A stretch of 5,500 bases of DNA from Planctomycetota bacterium (GTDB lineage: Bacteria > Planctomycetota > Planctomycetia > Pirellulales > Thermoguttaceae), in the NCBI GenBank assembly GCA_025356915.1, contig JANXQG010000285.1, forward strand, positions 1 through 5,500. The letters are read 5' to 3'. The notes beneath the pieces are model-generated. The model was not told the DNA's origin and searched no databases. It was given only the letters and a program-made list of their open reading frames with translations. The translations under genes and the position numbers were made by a program. Of the stretch, positions 1 to 4,491 are shown piece after piece; the stretch's first letter is position 1; each line of letters opens with the position of its first letter.

Positions 1-1014
1 GGCCTGACGGCCCAGCGCGGTCCGCGGCTGAAGGAAGCCATCGAGGGTTTCTTGAAAGACAAACGCCGGACGGGTCGTCGGGAGTCGACGCTCACCGAAT
101 ATCGTCGGACCCTGGAGCAGTTCTGCCAGTTCGCTTCCGAACTGGGCATCGTCCGGCTCGACCAGCTCACGCCCACGCACATGGAAAGCTACGAAACGGA
201 ACTTCGCGAGAAGGGCATTGCCATGAAGCGGGAGAAGAAGACTCGCGGCCGACCGGCGAAGAAGAACAAATCCACCTCGGTCCACGAGAAGATCAAACTC
301 GTGAAGAGCTTGGCCAAGTGGGCGGTGGGTATGCGGAAGCTCCGTGAAAATCCCATTTCCGGTTACCAGTTGCCTGCCGACGGCGAGGCCGAGAACTATT
401 GCTACACCCCGGCGGAGGTCCAGGGGATCTGCCAGCACGCGGGGCCGTTCTTCGGCGACGTGTTCCGGTTCCTGGCTTTGACCGGGCTCCGCCAGGGCGA
501 ATTGATGTGGCTCACGAAGGAGGATCTGGATGTGACGCACCGCCTGGTGCGGGTCCGGAGCAAGAACTTCCCGGAAGCGGAACTGCGGTGGGACCCCAAG
601 GGTGACGACCGCAACGTCCCGCTCTCGGCACCGGCCTTGGTGATTGCCCAGACGATGCAGACCGCCAGCAAAAGCCGCTGGCTGTTCGAGTCGCCACCGG
701 CGCCGGGCGTGGTGGACGACCGGCTGCGGGCCAGCCGCCTCTGGGCGCAACTCAAGAAGGCGAAGAAGGCCGCGAACGTCACGCAGGGCACGCTGCACAG
801 CTTCCGCCACTTCTTCGTGAGCACGATGGCCAACGCCAACGTGTCGCCCTTCAAGGTCATGAAGATCGTCGGGCACTCCTCGCTCGACATCATCTTGACC
901 TATTACCATGTCAGCGAGGACGAGTTGCTGGACGCCGTGGACGGGGTGGACTTTGCCGCGATGCTGGGCGCGGCGAGCGGGGAGGCCAATGAGGAGGCCA
1001 AGAACGGAAAGTAG
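1..1014 (+). CDS. Tyrosine recombinase/integrase, 5' end outside window
   Basis: Site-specific recombinase of the tyrosine (phage integrase) family, which cuts and rejoins DNA through a covalent phosphotyrosine. The frame is open from base 1, giving 337 in-window codons, so the true start lies to the left; an in-frame TTG at 52 exists but would cut into the N-terminal domain. Residues counted from the first in-window codon: about 8-105 resemble the N-terminal SAM-like core-binding domain, with a Lys/Arg-rich insert near 75-90. The catalytic domain follows, with Arg164 in TGLRQGE, a likely Lys200 in DPKGDDRNVPL, His266 and Arg269 in HSFRH, His292 in GHSS, and the nucleophile Tyr302 in TYYHV. 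All catalytic positions are present, so the enzyme looks active. No excisionase, phage or transposon gene is visible beside it. It could serve an integrative element lying to the left or be a resident chromosomal recombinase; the sequence does not say which. Confidence 0.93.
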   Translation, partial: GLTAQRGPRLKEAIEGFLKDKRRTGRRESTLTEYRRTLEQFCQFASELGIVRLDQLTPTHMESYETELREKGIAMKREKKTRGRPAKKNKSTSVHEKIKLVKSLAKWAVGMRKLRENPISGYQLPADGEAENYCYTPAEVQGICQHAGPFFGDVFRFLALTGLRQGELMWLTKEDLDVTHRLVRVRSKNFPEAELRWDPKGDDRNVPLSAPALVIAQTMQTASKSRWLFESPPAPGVVDDRLRASRLWAQLKKAKKAANVTQGTLHSFRHFFVSTMANANVSPFKVMKIVGHSSLDIILTYYHVSEDELLDAVDGVDFAAMLGAASGEANEEAKNGK

Positions 1015-1056
1015 TCAACTTCTAGTCAACTGCCGTCTGGGGGCGGCAGTTGGCTA
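1012..1056. repeat. Direct repeat plus strong inverted repeat just after the recombinase
   Basis: TAGTCAACT occurs at 1012-1020, where it includes the recombinase stop codon, and again at 1023-1031. The second copy opens an inverted repeat: arm 1023-1035 (TAGTCAACTGCCG), spacer 1036-1043 (TCTGGGGG), arm 1044-1056 (CGGCAGTTGGCTA). Twelve of 13 arm positions pair by Watson-Crick and the other (1026/1053) is a T-G wobble. In RNA the stem could reach 15 bp with a TGGG loop. No T-run follows, so it is not a standard Rho-independent terminator. It could be an mRNA 3'-end hairpin or a recombination site for the neighbouring enzyme; the latter is only an inference from geometry and position. Confidence 0.6.
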
Positions 1057-1108
1057 ACCTCTAACCCGTTCTATGACAAGGAGTTATGGAGAAGCGATGC
1101 GAGCGCAT

Positions 1109-1168
1109 AAAAAAAGCCCCCGGAAAGGCTGTGTCCCAGGGGGGCGAAAGGACACTGACTTTTCCGGG
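1109..1168 (-). terminator. Strong Rho-independent terminator, minus strand
   Basis: Read on the minus strand, CCCGGAAA (1161-1168) pairs with TTTCCGGG (1119-1126), and an inner GTGTCC (1150-1155) pairs with GGACAC (1131-1136). A short GC segment (1116-1118) and then seven U residues (plus-strand A at 1109-1115) follow. The only minus-strand protein gene upstream ends about 460 bases away at 1630, so the terminator either ends a long protease transcript or belongs to a separate non-coding transcript. Confidence 0.75.
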
Positions 1169-1250
1169 AGCGATTGGACGCATTCACGTCGGCCCCCGCG
1201 ATAGCACCAAGTCCTAGGGACGCGACGCTTTCGGCAGGGAATTCCCTTTG
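1109..1250 (-). ncRNA. Possible small RNA ending at the orphan terminator
   Basis: This is a low-confidence proposal. The stretch just upstream of the minus-strand terminator is rich in potential pairing: the palindrome AGGGAATTCCCT (1236-1247), a GTCC/GGAC pairing with a three-base loop (1211-1221), and a GACG/CGTC hairpin around 1177-1190. No protein gene feeds the terminator nearby. I could not match the sequence to 6S, SRP, tmRNA, RNase P or a riboswitch I know, and no strong promoter was found, so the 5' end given here is a guess. Confidence 0.25.
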
Positions 1251-1450
1251 TATTTGAAGCGAGCCGCCCACATCCTTGTTGACGGTGATTCGCTTCGTAG
1301 TCCGCAGGAAAACCCTCGTCGCGGTATTCCTAGTGCAGACTCACCCACGTGGATCGTTGCTTGTTGATACACGACTCGCCCTCACCAAAGCCGCATCCAT
1401 GTGGCCGTGGCAGCGATCAGGTAACGCGGAAGATATGTTTTTTCAGTTTT

Positions 1451-1469
1451 CCGGTCAAGACCGGTTTTT
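1451..1469 (+). terminator. Weak terminator-like hairpin
   Basis: CCGGT (1451-1455), loop CAAG, ACCGG (1460-1464), then five T residues (1465-1469). The stem is only 5 bp and no gene clearly reads into it from the left except the distant recombinase, so the function is doubtful. Confidence 0.3.
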
Positions 1470-1483
1470 GGGAAAAGAATTTA

Positions 1484-1604
1484 GGAGTTAGAAGCTAGGA
1501 GTTAGAAGTGCGAAATCAGGCCAGAATGGAAGTATTTAAGGAAAAGAAGTTAGAAGTTGGAAAAAATTCTGATTCCTACATTCTAACTCCTAACTTCTAA
1601 CTCC
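1484..1604. repeat. Long inverted repeat of GGAGTTAGAAG units
   Basis: The left arm 1484-1507 and right arm 1581-1604 are reverse complements at 23 of 24 positions, separated by 73 bases. Each arm holds two copies of the unit GGAGTTAGAA, and a further related copy (AAGTTAGAAGTTGG) lies inside the loop at 1547-1560. The block sits 26 bases beyond the protease stop codon, so in the protease transcript it would form a long 3' hairpin. Such purine-rich units look like members of a dispersed intergenic repeat family. No transposase gene or obvious target-site duplication is visible. Confidence 0.7.
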
Positions 1605-1610
1605 TCCCCT

Positions 1611-1632
1611 GCTATCACTGCTATCACTGCTA
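1611..1632. repeat. 9-bp tandem repeat abutting the protease stop codon
   Basis: GCTATCACT occurs at 1611-1619 and 1620-1628, and a partial third unit GCTA follows at 1629-1632. The minus-strand TAG stop of the protease gene (1630-1632) lies inside the partial third unit. It is a short slippage-type repeat with no clear role. Confidence 0.7.
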
Positions 1633-3129
1633 GCTGCCGGGTGGAACGATCAGCAGCGAGTTTGAAGGATCGCTGGCTGTGAGCCGCAATTGCACTGCGC
1701 CACGTTTCTCGGCGATGGCGGCCTGAAATTCCTTCGGCGTGCGCACGGGCCGGCCATCGACGTGACTGATGAGCATGCCGCGTTTCATGCCCGACTGCGC
1801 GGCGGGCGTGTTCTGATCGACGTCCGAGACGACCACCGCCTCGTCGGTCATCGGCAAGCCAAAATGTTGCGGCTGGTCAGGCTCCAAGAAAGCTGAGGCA
1901 TAATCAACCCGCACACCTCGCCAGGCATCAGGTCGAACGGTGACAAGCTTCCGCCCGCGTACCGGATATTTGCTCAGCACAACATCAATCGTCTGCCGCG
2001 TGCCGTTGCGGATAACGCCTAGGTGGGCTACGGCCTCGACGGGCAAGCGGCCGACTTCCAGCACCAGGCTGTCGGAGTCATGGATCGTCGCGCCATTGAC
2101 CGAGGTGATGATGTCATCTTCACGAAGCCCCAGCCGTGCGGCCGGCGTGCCCCGCACGATCCTAGCTCGAATGCCCTGCAAGCCGGCGGCGATCTCCTCT
2201 GCGCGCAAGTTGGAAGGCAGAATGCCGAGAAAACCATATTCCGCTTCGCGGCCCTGCTCCAGCGCGTCCAACACGCGACGGAACGTGGCATCGACCGGAA
2301 TGGCATAGCCGGCCGACGACTCGTAGCCCGCCGTGGCTGCCTGGGATATGCAGAGACCGATCATTTCGCCGCGGAGATTCAGCAGCGGCCCGCCGCTGGT
2401 GCCGAGATGCAGCTTGGCATCGGTCTGGATCAAGCCGCCGAAATGGTGCAGCGTCGTTTTACCGCTGGCATCCGCCTCGTCGGCAATCGGCGGTGCCTTG
2501 CGGCCGAGGTTGGAAACGATTCCCCAACCGGCACTGGACTGGCCGTCGCGAGCGATCGCATAGGGATTGCCTAGCGTGACGACGATTTGCCCCTTGCGCA
2601 AGTTGGCGGCATTGCCCATGCGGATTGGAACCATGTTGGCCGAGGCCACATCGGCCCCGTCGATGCTCAAGATGGCCAAATCGCTCCGCGGGTCGGCCGC
2701 CTTGATCCAGGCGCGATGGACGCGGCGGTCGGAGGTGGTGACGTAGTAGGTGTCGTTCTCCTCGCCCAGCAGATGGCAGGCGGTGAGGATCAGCCCGCGA
2801 CGATCGACCACCACCCCAGTGCCGTACTCGTTAGGAACGAAATTGGGATCGGTGGGCTGCGGCGGGATACCAATCGCCACCCTGCGTCCGAACGGATCGG
2901 GACGAGACTCCAGCCGGACCGAGTCGCCACTCTGCTCCTTGCGAACCCGCGCGATTGCCACGACCGACTTCTCGGCCGCTGCGATCGTTTGTACCAGCGC
3001 GCTCTCAATGGCGGCAGCGGCACCAAGACCGAAAAGTTCGTCGCCGAGAGCGGTGATTGGGGCGGTGAACACTAAGACGAAACACACCATGAATCGGCAA
3101 AAAATGGAAGAACAGTATGTCCGTGCCAT
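1630..3129 (-). CDS. Exported HtrA/DegP-like serine protease with two PDZ domains
   Basis: A 499-residue trypsin-like serine protease of the HtrA/Deg family, which degrades misfolded or specific proteins in the periplasm or cell envelope. Residues 1-29 form a signal peptide: Arg3 and Arg12, a hydrophobic stretch 13-28, and possible cleavage after ALG29. The protease domain spans about 45-290, with catalytic His119 (TACHLL), Asp150 (DPRSDLAIL) and Ser245 (LGTSGGPL). PDZ1 spans about 298-386 (YGFLGI; GTPAARLGLREDDIITSVNG) and PDZ2 about 425-485 (NTPAAQSGMKRGMLISHVDG). Two-PDZ architecture and length match the family. Oddities: Cys118 directly before the catalytic His, and Thr244 where most relatives have Asn. 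The ATG at 3129 is chosen because the next Met (residue 14) would lose the basic N-terminus of the signal peptide; no strong Shine-Dalgarno precedes it. It stands alone, divergent from the 69-residue gene. Planctomycetes carry many HtrA paralogues, so I give no degP/degQ symbol. Confidence 0.92.
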   Translation of the reverse strand: MARTYCSSIFCRFMVCFVLVFTAPITALGDELFGLGAAAAIESALVQTIAAAEKSVVAIARVRKEQSGDSVRLESRPDPFGRRVAIGIPPQPTDPNFVPNEYGTGVVVDRRGLILTACHLLGEENDTYYVTTSDRRVHRAWIKAADPRSDLAILSIDGADVASANMVPIRMGNAANLRKGQIVVTLGNPYAIARDGQSSAGWGIVSNLGRKAPPIADEADASGKTTLHHFGGLIQTDAKLHLGTSGGPLLNLRGEMIGLCISQAATAGYESSAGYAIPVDATFRRVLDALEQGREAEYGFLGILPSNLRAEEIAAGLQGIRARIVRGTPAARLGLREDDIITSVNGATIHDSDSLVLEVGRLPVEAVAHLGVIRNGTRQTIDVVLSKYPVRGRKLVTVRPDAWRGVRVDYASAFLEPDQPQHFGLPMTDEAVVVSDVDQNTPAAQSGMKRGMLISHVDGRPVRTPKEFQAAIAEKRGAVQLRLTASDPSNSLLIVPPGS

Positions 3130-3155
3130 GGCAAATTCTTGAAAGGCGTTCCGGC

Positions 3156-3171
3156 TTCAATGACTGTATTG
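3156..3171 (-). promoter_or_regulatory. Leader motif shared with the 136-residue gene (copy 1)
   Basis: On the minus strand this reads CAATACAGTCATTGAA, 26 bases upstream of the protease start codon and 14 bases downstream of its predicted -10 element. The copy at 4227-4242 differs at one position. Both contain CAA and TTG spaced by 8 bases, a partial dyad. It could be an operator or an mRNA leader element; function is inferred only from recurrence and position. Confidence 0.4.
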
Positions 3172-3185
3172 TTCCTATGTCAGTG

Positions 3186-3214
3186 ATTTTACAGCAATCT
3201 ATTGACACAGGCAA
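3186..3214 (-). promoter_or_regulatory. Sigma-70-like promoter for the protease gene
   Basis: On the minus strand, -35 TTGCCT (3209-3214) and -10 TAAAAT (3186-3191) are separated by exactly 17 bases. This predicts transcription starting near 3179 and a leader of about 50 bases before the ATG at 3129. A perfect TTGACA also lies on the plus strand at 3202-3207, but no good -10 follows it. Confidence 0.6.
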
Positions 3215-3282
3215 CCGCCCGAATTAGTGCAATTTGCCTAAAACTTTTCCTGGTTTAGTCCCAAAGAGTAGGGTCCGCAAGC

Positions 3283-3319
3283 ACACGGGACGCCGTGTCG
3301 GGGCGCCTACGGGACGCCC
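3283..3319. repeat. GC-rich dispersed-type repeat with two adjacent hairpins
   Basis: ACGGGACGCC is repeated at 3285-3294 and 3309-3318 with a 24-base period. The first copy lies in a perfect hairpin (ACACGG 3283-3288, loop GACG, CCGTGT 3293-3298). The second lies in GGGCG (3301-3305) paired with CGCCC (3315-3319) across a 9-base loop. The compact GC-rich hairpin pair in non-coding sequence resembles REP-type intergenic repeats. Whether it recurs in the genome cannot be seen from one window. Confidence 0.5.
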
Positions 3320-3423
3320 ACGGACGGGATACCCATATCTTCTGCCCTGCCATAGAGCTAAGTCCGTTTTATCGGTCAGGCAGACTTTGCAGCCAGAGAT
3401 CATCGAACAAATTTGCTGGCAGA

Positions 3424-3442
3424 ACAGTACAGATAGTACTGT
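3424..3442. promoter_or_regulatory. Perfect 7-5-7 palindrome upstream of the 69-residue gene
   Basis: ACAGTAC (3424-3430), spacer AGATA, GTACTGT (3436-3442): a perfect dyad ending 24 bases before the ATG at 3467 and 11 bases before its ribosome binding site. Length and symmetry fit an operator for a dimeric repressor or a leader hairpin. No regulator gene is next to it. Confidence 0.45.
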
Positions 3443-3453
3443 CTGTCGTTCAC

Positions 3454-3460
3454 AGAGAGG
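3454..3460 (+). promoter_or_regulatory. Ribosome binding site AGAGAGG
   Basis: A purine-rich Shine-Dalgarno-like sequence 6 bases upstream of the ATG at 3467. It is one of only two clear ribosome binding sites in the window and is the main reason for accepting the 69-residue gene and its start. Confidence 0.55.
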
Positions 3461-3466
3461 CCAGCC

Positions 3467-3676
3467 ATGACCACGATCGTCCTTATCCACCCAAATGACC
3501 ACTGCCAGCGTTTCCAGGTTTTTGCCGTCTATGAGGCACCGAACGTGCATCATGCGTTCGCCCAGGAAGAAATCAGCAGCCGCGATGATGCCGAACACGT
3601 TGCCCGCCAAATGATGGAGACCTACGAGGCAGACCATTTTCGGCGGGTAATCAGGGTTGGCGAGCGGATAGGCTGA
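3467..3676 (+). CDS. Small hypothetical protein, 69 residues
   Basis: I do not recognise this protein. It is soluble-looking, with no signal peptide or membrane segment. The pattern suggests strand (residues 2-7, MTTIVLI), a second strand near 16-22 (FQVFAVY), a helix around 38-55 and a final strand near 59-64. Six of 69 residues are His (8, 12, 28, 29, 44, 57), and there is one Cys (13), so metal binding is possible but unproven. Support for coding: a good ribosome binding site at 3454-3460, a codon third position favouring G or C like the neighbours, balanced composition, and a possible terminator downstream. It is divergent from the protease gene and convergent with the secreted 136-residue gene. 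The opposite strand is also open across the region, but that product looks random. Confidence 0.6.
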   Translation: MTTIVLIHPNDHCQRFQVFAVYEAPNVHHAFAQEEISSRDDAEHVARQMMETYEADHFRRVIRVGERIG

Positions 3677-3713
3677 AGGGTGGCGATTACTTCTCCATGT
3701 AAAGTCGTGCCAG

Positions 3714-3746
3714 CGATGGCTGAGGGACCCTGCCATCGGAGCTTTT
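3714..3746 (+). terminator. Possible terminator after the 69-residue gene
   Basis: CGATGGC (3714-3720) pairs perfectly with GCCATCG (3732-3738) over an 11-base loop, followed after four bases by TTTT (3743-3746). It begins 38 bases after the stop at 3676. The T-run is short and the loop large, so confidence is moderate. On the minus strand the same hairpin lies 49 bases past the stop of the 136-residue gene but has no U-tract there. Confidence 0.4.
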
Positions 3747-3786
3747 CAAGGTCATTGGACCGTTCGATACGTCCTCAACCGTTCGG

Positions 3787-4197
3787 CTAAAACTCGGTGC
3801 CTGCGGGTTGGGGTGGTGGTGGAATAGTCTCTGGCGTAGGCGTCATTGGCTGCTGTGGTGCTGGCGTCGGTGCAACCCACGATGGCGGATAGTTGGAGTA
3901 ATAGGGTTGAGCCGCTGGGATCGGTTGTGGATAATAGTACGCGGGTCTCGGAGCTAAATAGACTGGGTATGGGCGGGGATAGTAGCCACGATAATAGTAG
4001 GGCGAATAGTAGGGTGAATAGTAGGGTGAATACGGACGATAGATCGGGACGCCAATTCCGATGCCAACCCCACCAACACCAACTCCAACTCCAACTCCAA
4101 CTCCAACTCTCACCCTTCTTGCCTGAGCCGAAGACCAAGAAATAGAAACCACAGCCAGGACAAGACCACAGATCAGCAGAGCCTTCTTGAGATTCAT
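3787..4197 (-). CDS. Secreted Val-Gly / Tyr-Pro-rich low-complexity protein, 136 residues
   Basis: I do not recognise a named family. Residues 1-27 are a clear signal peptide: Lys4-Lys5, a hydrophobic core 6-20, and AQA followed by Arg-Arg (cleavage likely after residue 27). The mature chain has a Val-Gly/Ile-Gly tract (31-50), a Tyr/Pro-rich part with SPYY repeats (about 51-109), and a Pro/Thr/Gln tail (110-133) ending in GTEF. There is no catalytic motif, and Cys10 is too early in the signal for a lipobox. Such chains are usually disordered or structural, so an envelope or extracellular role is inferred. Start choice: the ATG at 4197 has AAGGAG 8 bases upstream, whereas an in-frame GTG at 4206 overlaps that site. 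A promoter lies at 4244-4271. The tract is encoded by tandem DNA repeats, so its length may vary between strains. Confidence 0.75.
   Translation of the reverse strand: MNLKKALLICGLVLAVVSISWSSAQARRVRVGVGVGVGVGVGGVGIGIGVPIYRPYSPYYSPYYSPYYYRGYYPRPYPVYLAPRPAYYYPQPIPAAQPYYSNYPPSWVAPTPAPQQPMTPTPETIPPPPQPAGTEF
3993..4028. repeat. 12-bp minisatellite, three copies, inside the secreted protein gene
   Basis: AATAGTAGGGYG occurs at 3993-4004, 4005-4016 and 4017-4028, the first copy with C and the others with T at the variable base. On the minus strand it encodes the repeated SPYY units. The unit is a multiple of three, so copy-number change would keep the frame. Confidence 0.75.
4080..4109. repeat. Hexanucleotide microsatellite, five perfect copies
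   Basis: CAACTC is repeated five times without error, preceded by an imperfect unit CAACAC at 4074-4079. On the minus strand it encodes alternating Val and Gly with the same codons (GTT GGA), which points to recent slippage expansion rather than selection on protein sequence alone. Six-base units keep the reading frame. Confidence 0.85.
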
Positions 4198-4205
4198 CGC
4201 ACACA

Positions 4206-4211
4206 CTCCTT
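4206..4211 (-). promoter_or_regulatory. Ribosome binding site AAGGAG deciding the start of the secreted protein
   Basis: On the minus strand AAGGAG sits 8 bases upstream of the ATG at 4197. Its last base is the first base of the alternative GTG (4204-4206), so ribosomes using this site would start at the ATG, giving 136 residues. Confidence 0.7.
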
Positions 4212-4226
4212 TTGAGGTACAACATT

Positions 4227-4242
4227 TTCAACGACTGTATTG
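4227..4242 (-). promoter_or_regulatory. Leader motif shared with the protease gene (copy 2)
   Basis: On the minus strand this reads CAATACAGTCGTTGAA, matching the protease leader copy at 15 of 16 positions and lying 29 bases upstream of the ATG. Here it directly follows the predicted -10 element, so it would cover the transcription start. With the next two plus-strand bases it forms TTCAA-N8-TTGAA (4227-4244), a dyad that could bind a dimeric regulator. Confidence 0.4.
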
Positions 4243-4243
4243 A

Positions 4244-4271
4244 ATTCTATCAATCTCAGGAAATAAGGCAA
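4244..4271 (-). promoter_or_regulatory. Sigma-70-like promoter for the secreted protein gene
   Basis: On the minus strand, -35 TTGCCT (4266-4271) and -10 TAGAAT (4244-4249) are spaced by 16 bases. The -35 hexamer is identical to that of the protease promoter. The predicted leader is about 40 bases and contains the ribosome binding site at 4206-4211. Confidence 0.5.
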
Positions 4272-4332
4272 TAATCAGATCATTTTCACCCTGAATGGTG
4301 GTTTTATCCTTGAAACGAATCACTGTTCGTAG

Positions 4333-4387
4333 AACGGAATTCATTCCGTTTACCCGAAAAAGATAAGGCAACGGAATAAATTCCATT
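4333..4387. repeat. Two related 8-2-8 palindromes, 37 bases apart
   Basis: First: AACGGAAT (4333-4340), TC, ATTCCGTT (4343-4350), a perfect dyad. Second: AACGGAAT (4370-4377), AA, ATTCCATT (4380-4387), with one mismatch. The shared arm and 37-base spacing suggest a pair of binding sites or a decayed repeat. They lie between the divergent secreted-protein gene and miaA, upstream of both. Confidence 0.5.
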
Positions 4388-4491
4388 CTACTAAGGGGTT
4401 GGAATACGCCAACTAGCCAGTTGGGCTTTCCCATTCCGCGTTGATCCCTTATTCTTCACTCGGTTTCCAACTTCCCGCTTCCCATTCTTCC

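Larger units (their letters stand above)
1057..1480. other. Gene-poor intergenic stretch
   Basis: No convincing protein gene lies here. Two short open frames exist (minus 1071-1271 and plus 1276-1491), but neither has a well-placed ribosome binding site or a recognisable protein, and the first runs through a terminator hairpin. What I do see is the minus-strand terminator at 1109-1168, a perfect 12-bp palindrome AGGGAATTCCCT at 1236-1247, and a weak plus-strand terminator-like hairpin at 1451-1469. No tRNA T-arm motif was found. Confidence 0.5.
3215..3466. other. Intergenic region between the divergent protease and 69-residue genes
   Basis: The span holds a GC-rich repeat at 3283-3319 and a palindrome at 3424-3442. 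A plus-strand frame across 3234-3470 and a minus-strand frame across 3224-3736 are open, but they read through these repeats and have no recognisable protein content. No clear promoter for the 69-residue gene was found; the best weak candidate -10 (TAGTAC near 3434-3439) overlaps the palindrome. Confidence 0.5.

Noticed and set aside
1023..1056. Integron attC-type site
   Set aside because: The consensus core sequences GTTRRRY and RYYYAAC are not present at the ends of the inverted repeat.
1071..1271. Minus-strand open frame of 66 codons with a GTG start
   Set aside because: It reads straight through the Rho-independent terminator stem and U-tract, has no properly spaced ribosome binding site, and its composition looks random.
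1057..1480. tRNA gene as an integration target next to the recombinase
   Set aside because: No GGTTCRANNCC T-arm or cloverleaf arrangement was found on either strand.
1276..1491. Plus-strand open frame of 71 codons with a TTG start
   Set aside because: No ribosome binding site, no recognisable motif, and its end runs into the hairpin at 1451-1469 and the repeat region.
1484..1604. CRISPR array
   Set aside because: The repeat units are inverted and degenerate, with no regular direct repeat-spacer spacing and no cas genes.
3234..3470. Plus-strand open frame of 78 codons upstream of the 69-residue gene
   Set aside because: TTG start without a ribosome binding site, and its central part is simply a translation of the twin-hairpin repeat.
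3224..3736. Minus-strand open frame of 170 codons opposite the 69-residue gene
   Set aside because: It covers the GC-rich repeat and the palindrome, has no recognisable domain and low-complexity stretches where it reads the repeat; the plus-strand gene has the better start signal and composition.
4168..4197. Lipobox in the secreted Val-Gly/Tyr/Pro protein
   Set aside because: The only Cys in the signal region is residue 10, too close to the N-terminus for a lipoprotein signal; a normal AQA cleavage site follows at residue 27.
4408..4426. Hairpin CCAACT-AGCC-AGTTGG as a plus-strand terminator
   Set aside because: The stem is only 6 bp, the following T-run is three bases, and no plus-strand gene reads into it.
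4228..4434. Minus-strand open frame of 68 codons upstream of the secreted protein gene
   Set aside because: It overlaps the promoter, the shared motif and both palindromes, and its possible ribosome binding site is weak. A short translated leader cannot be fully excluded.
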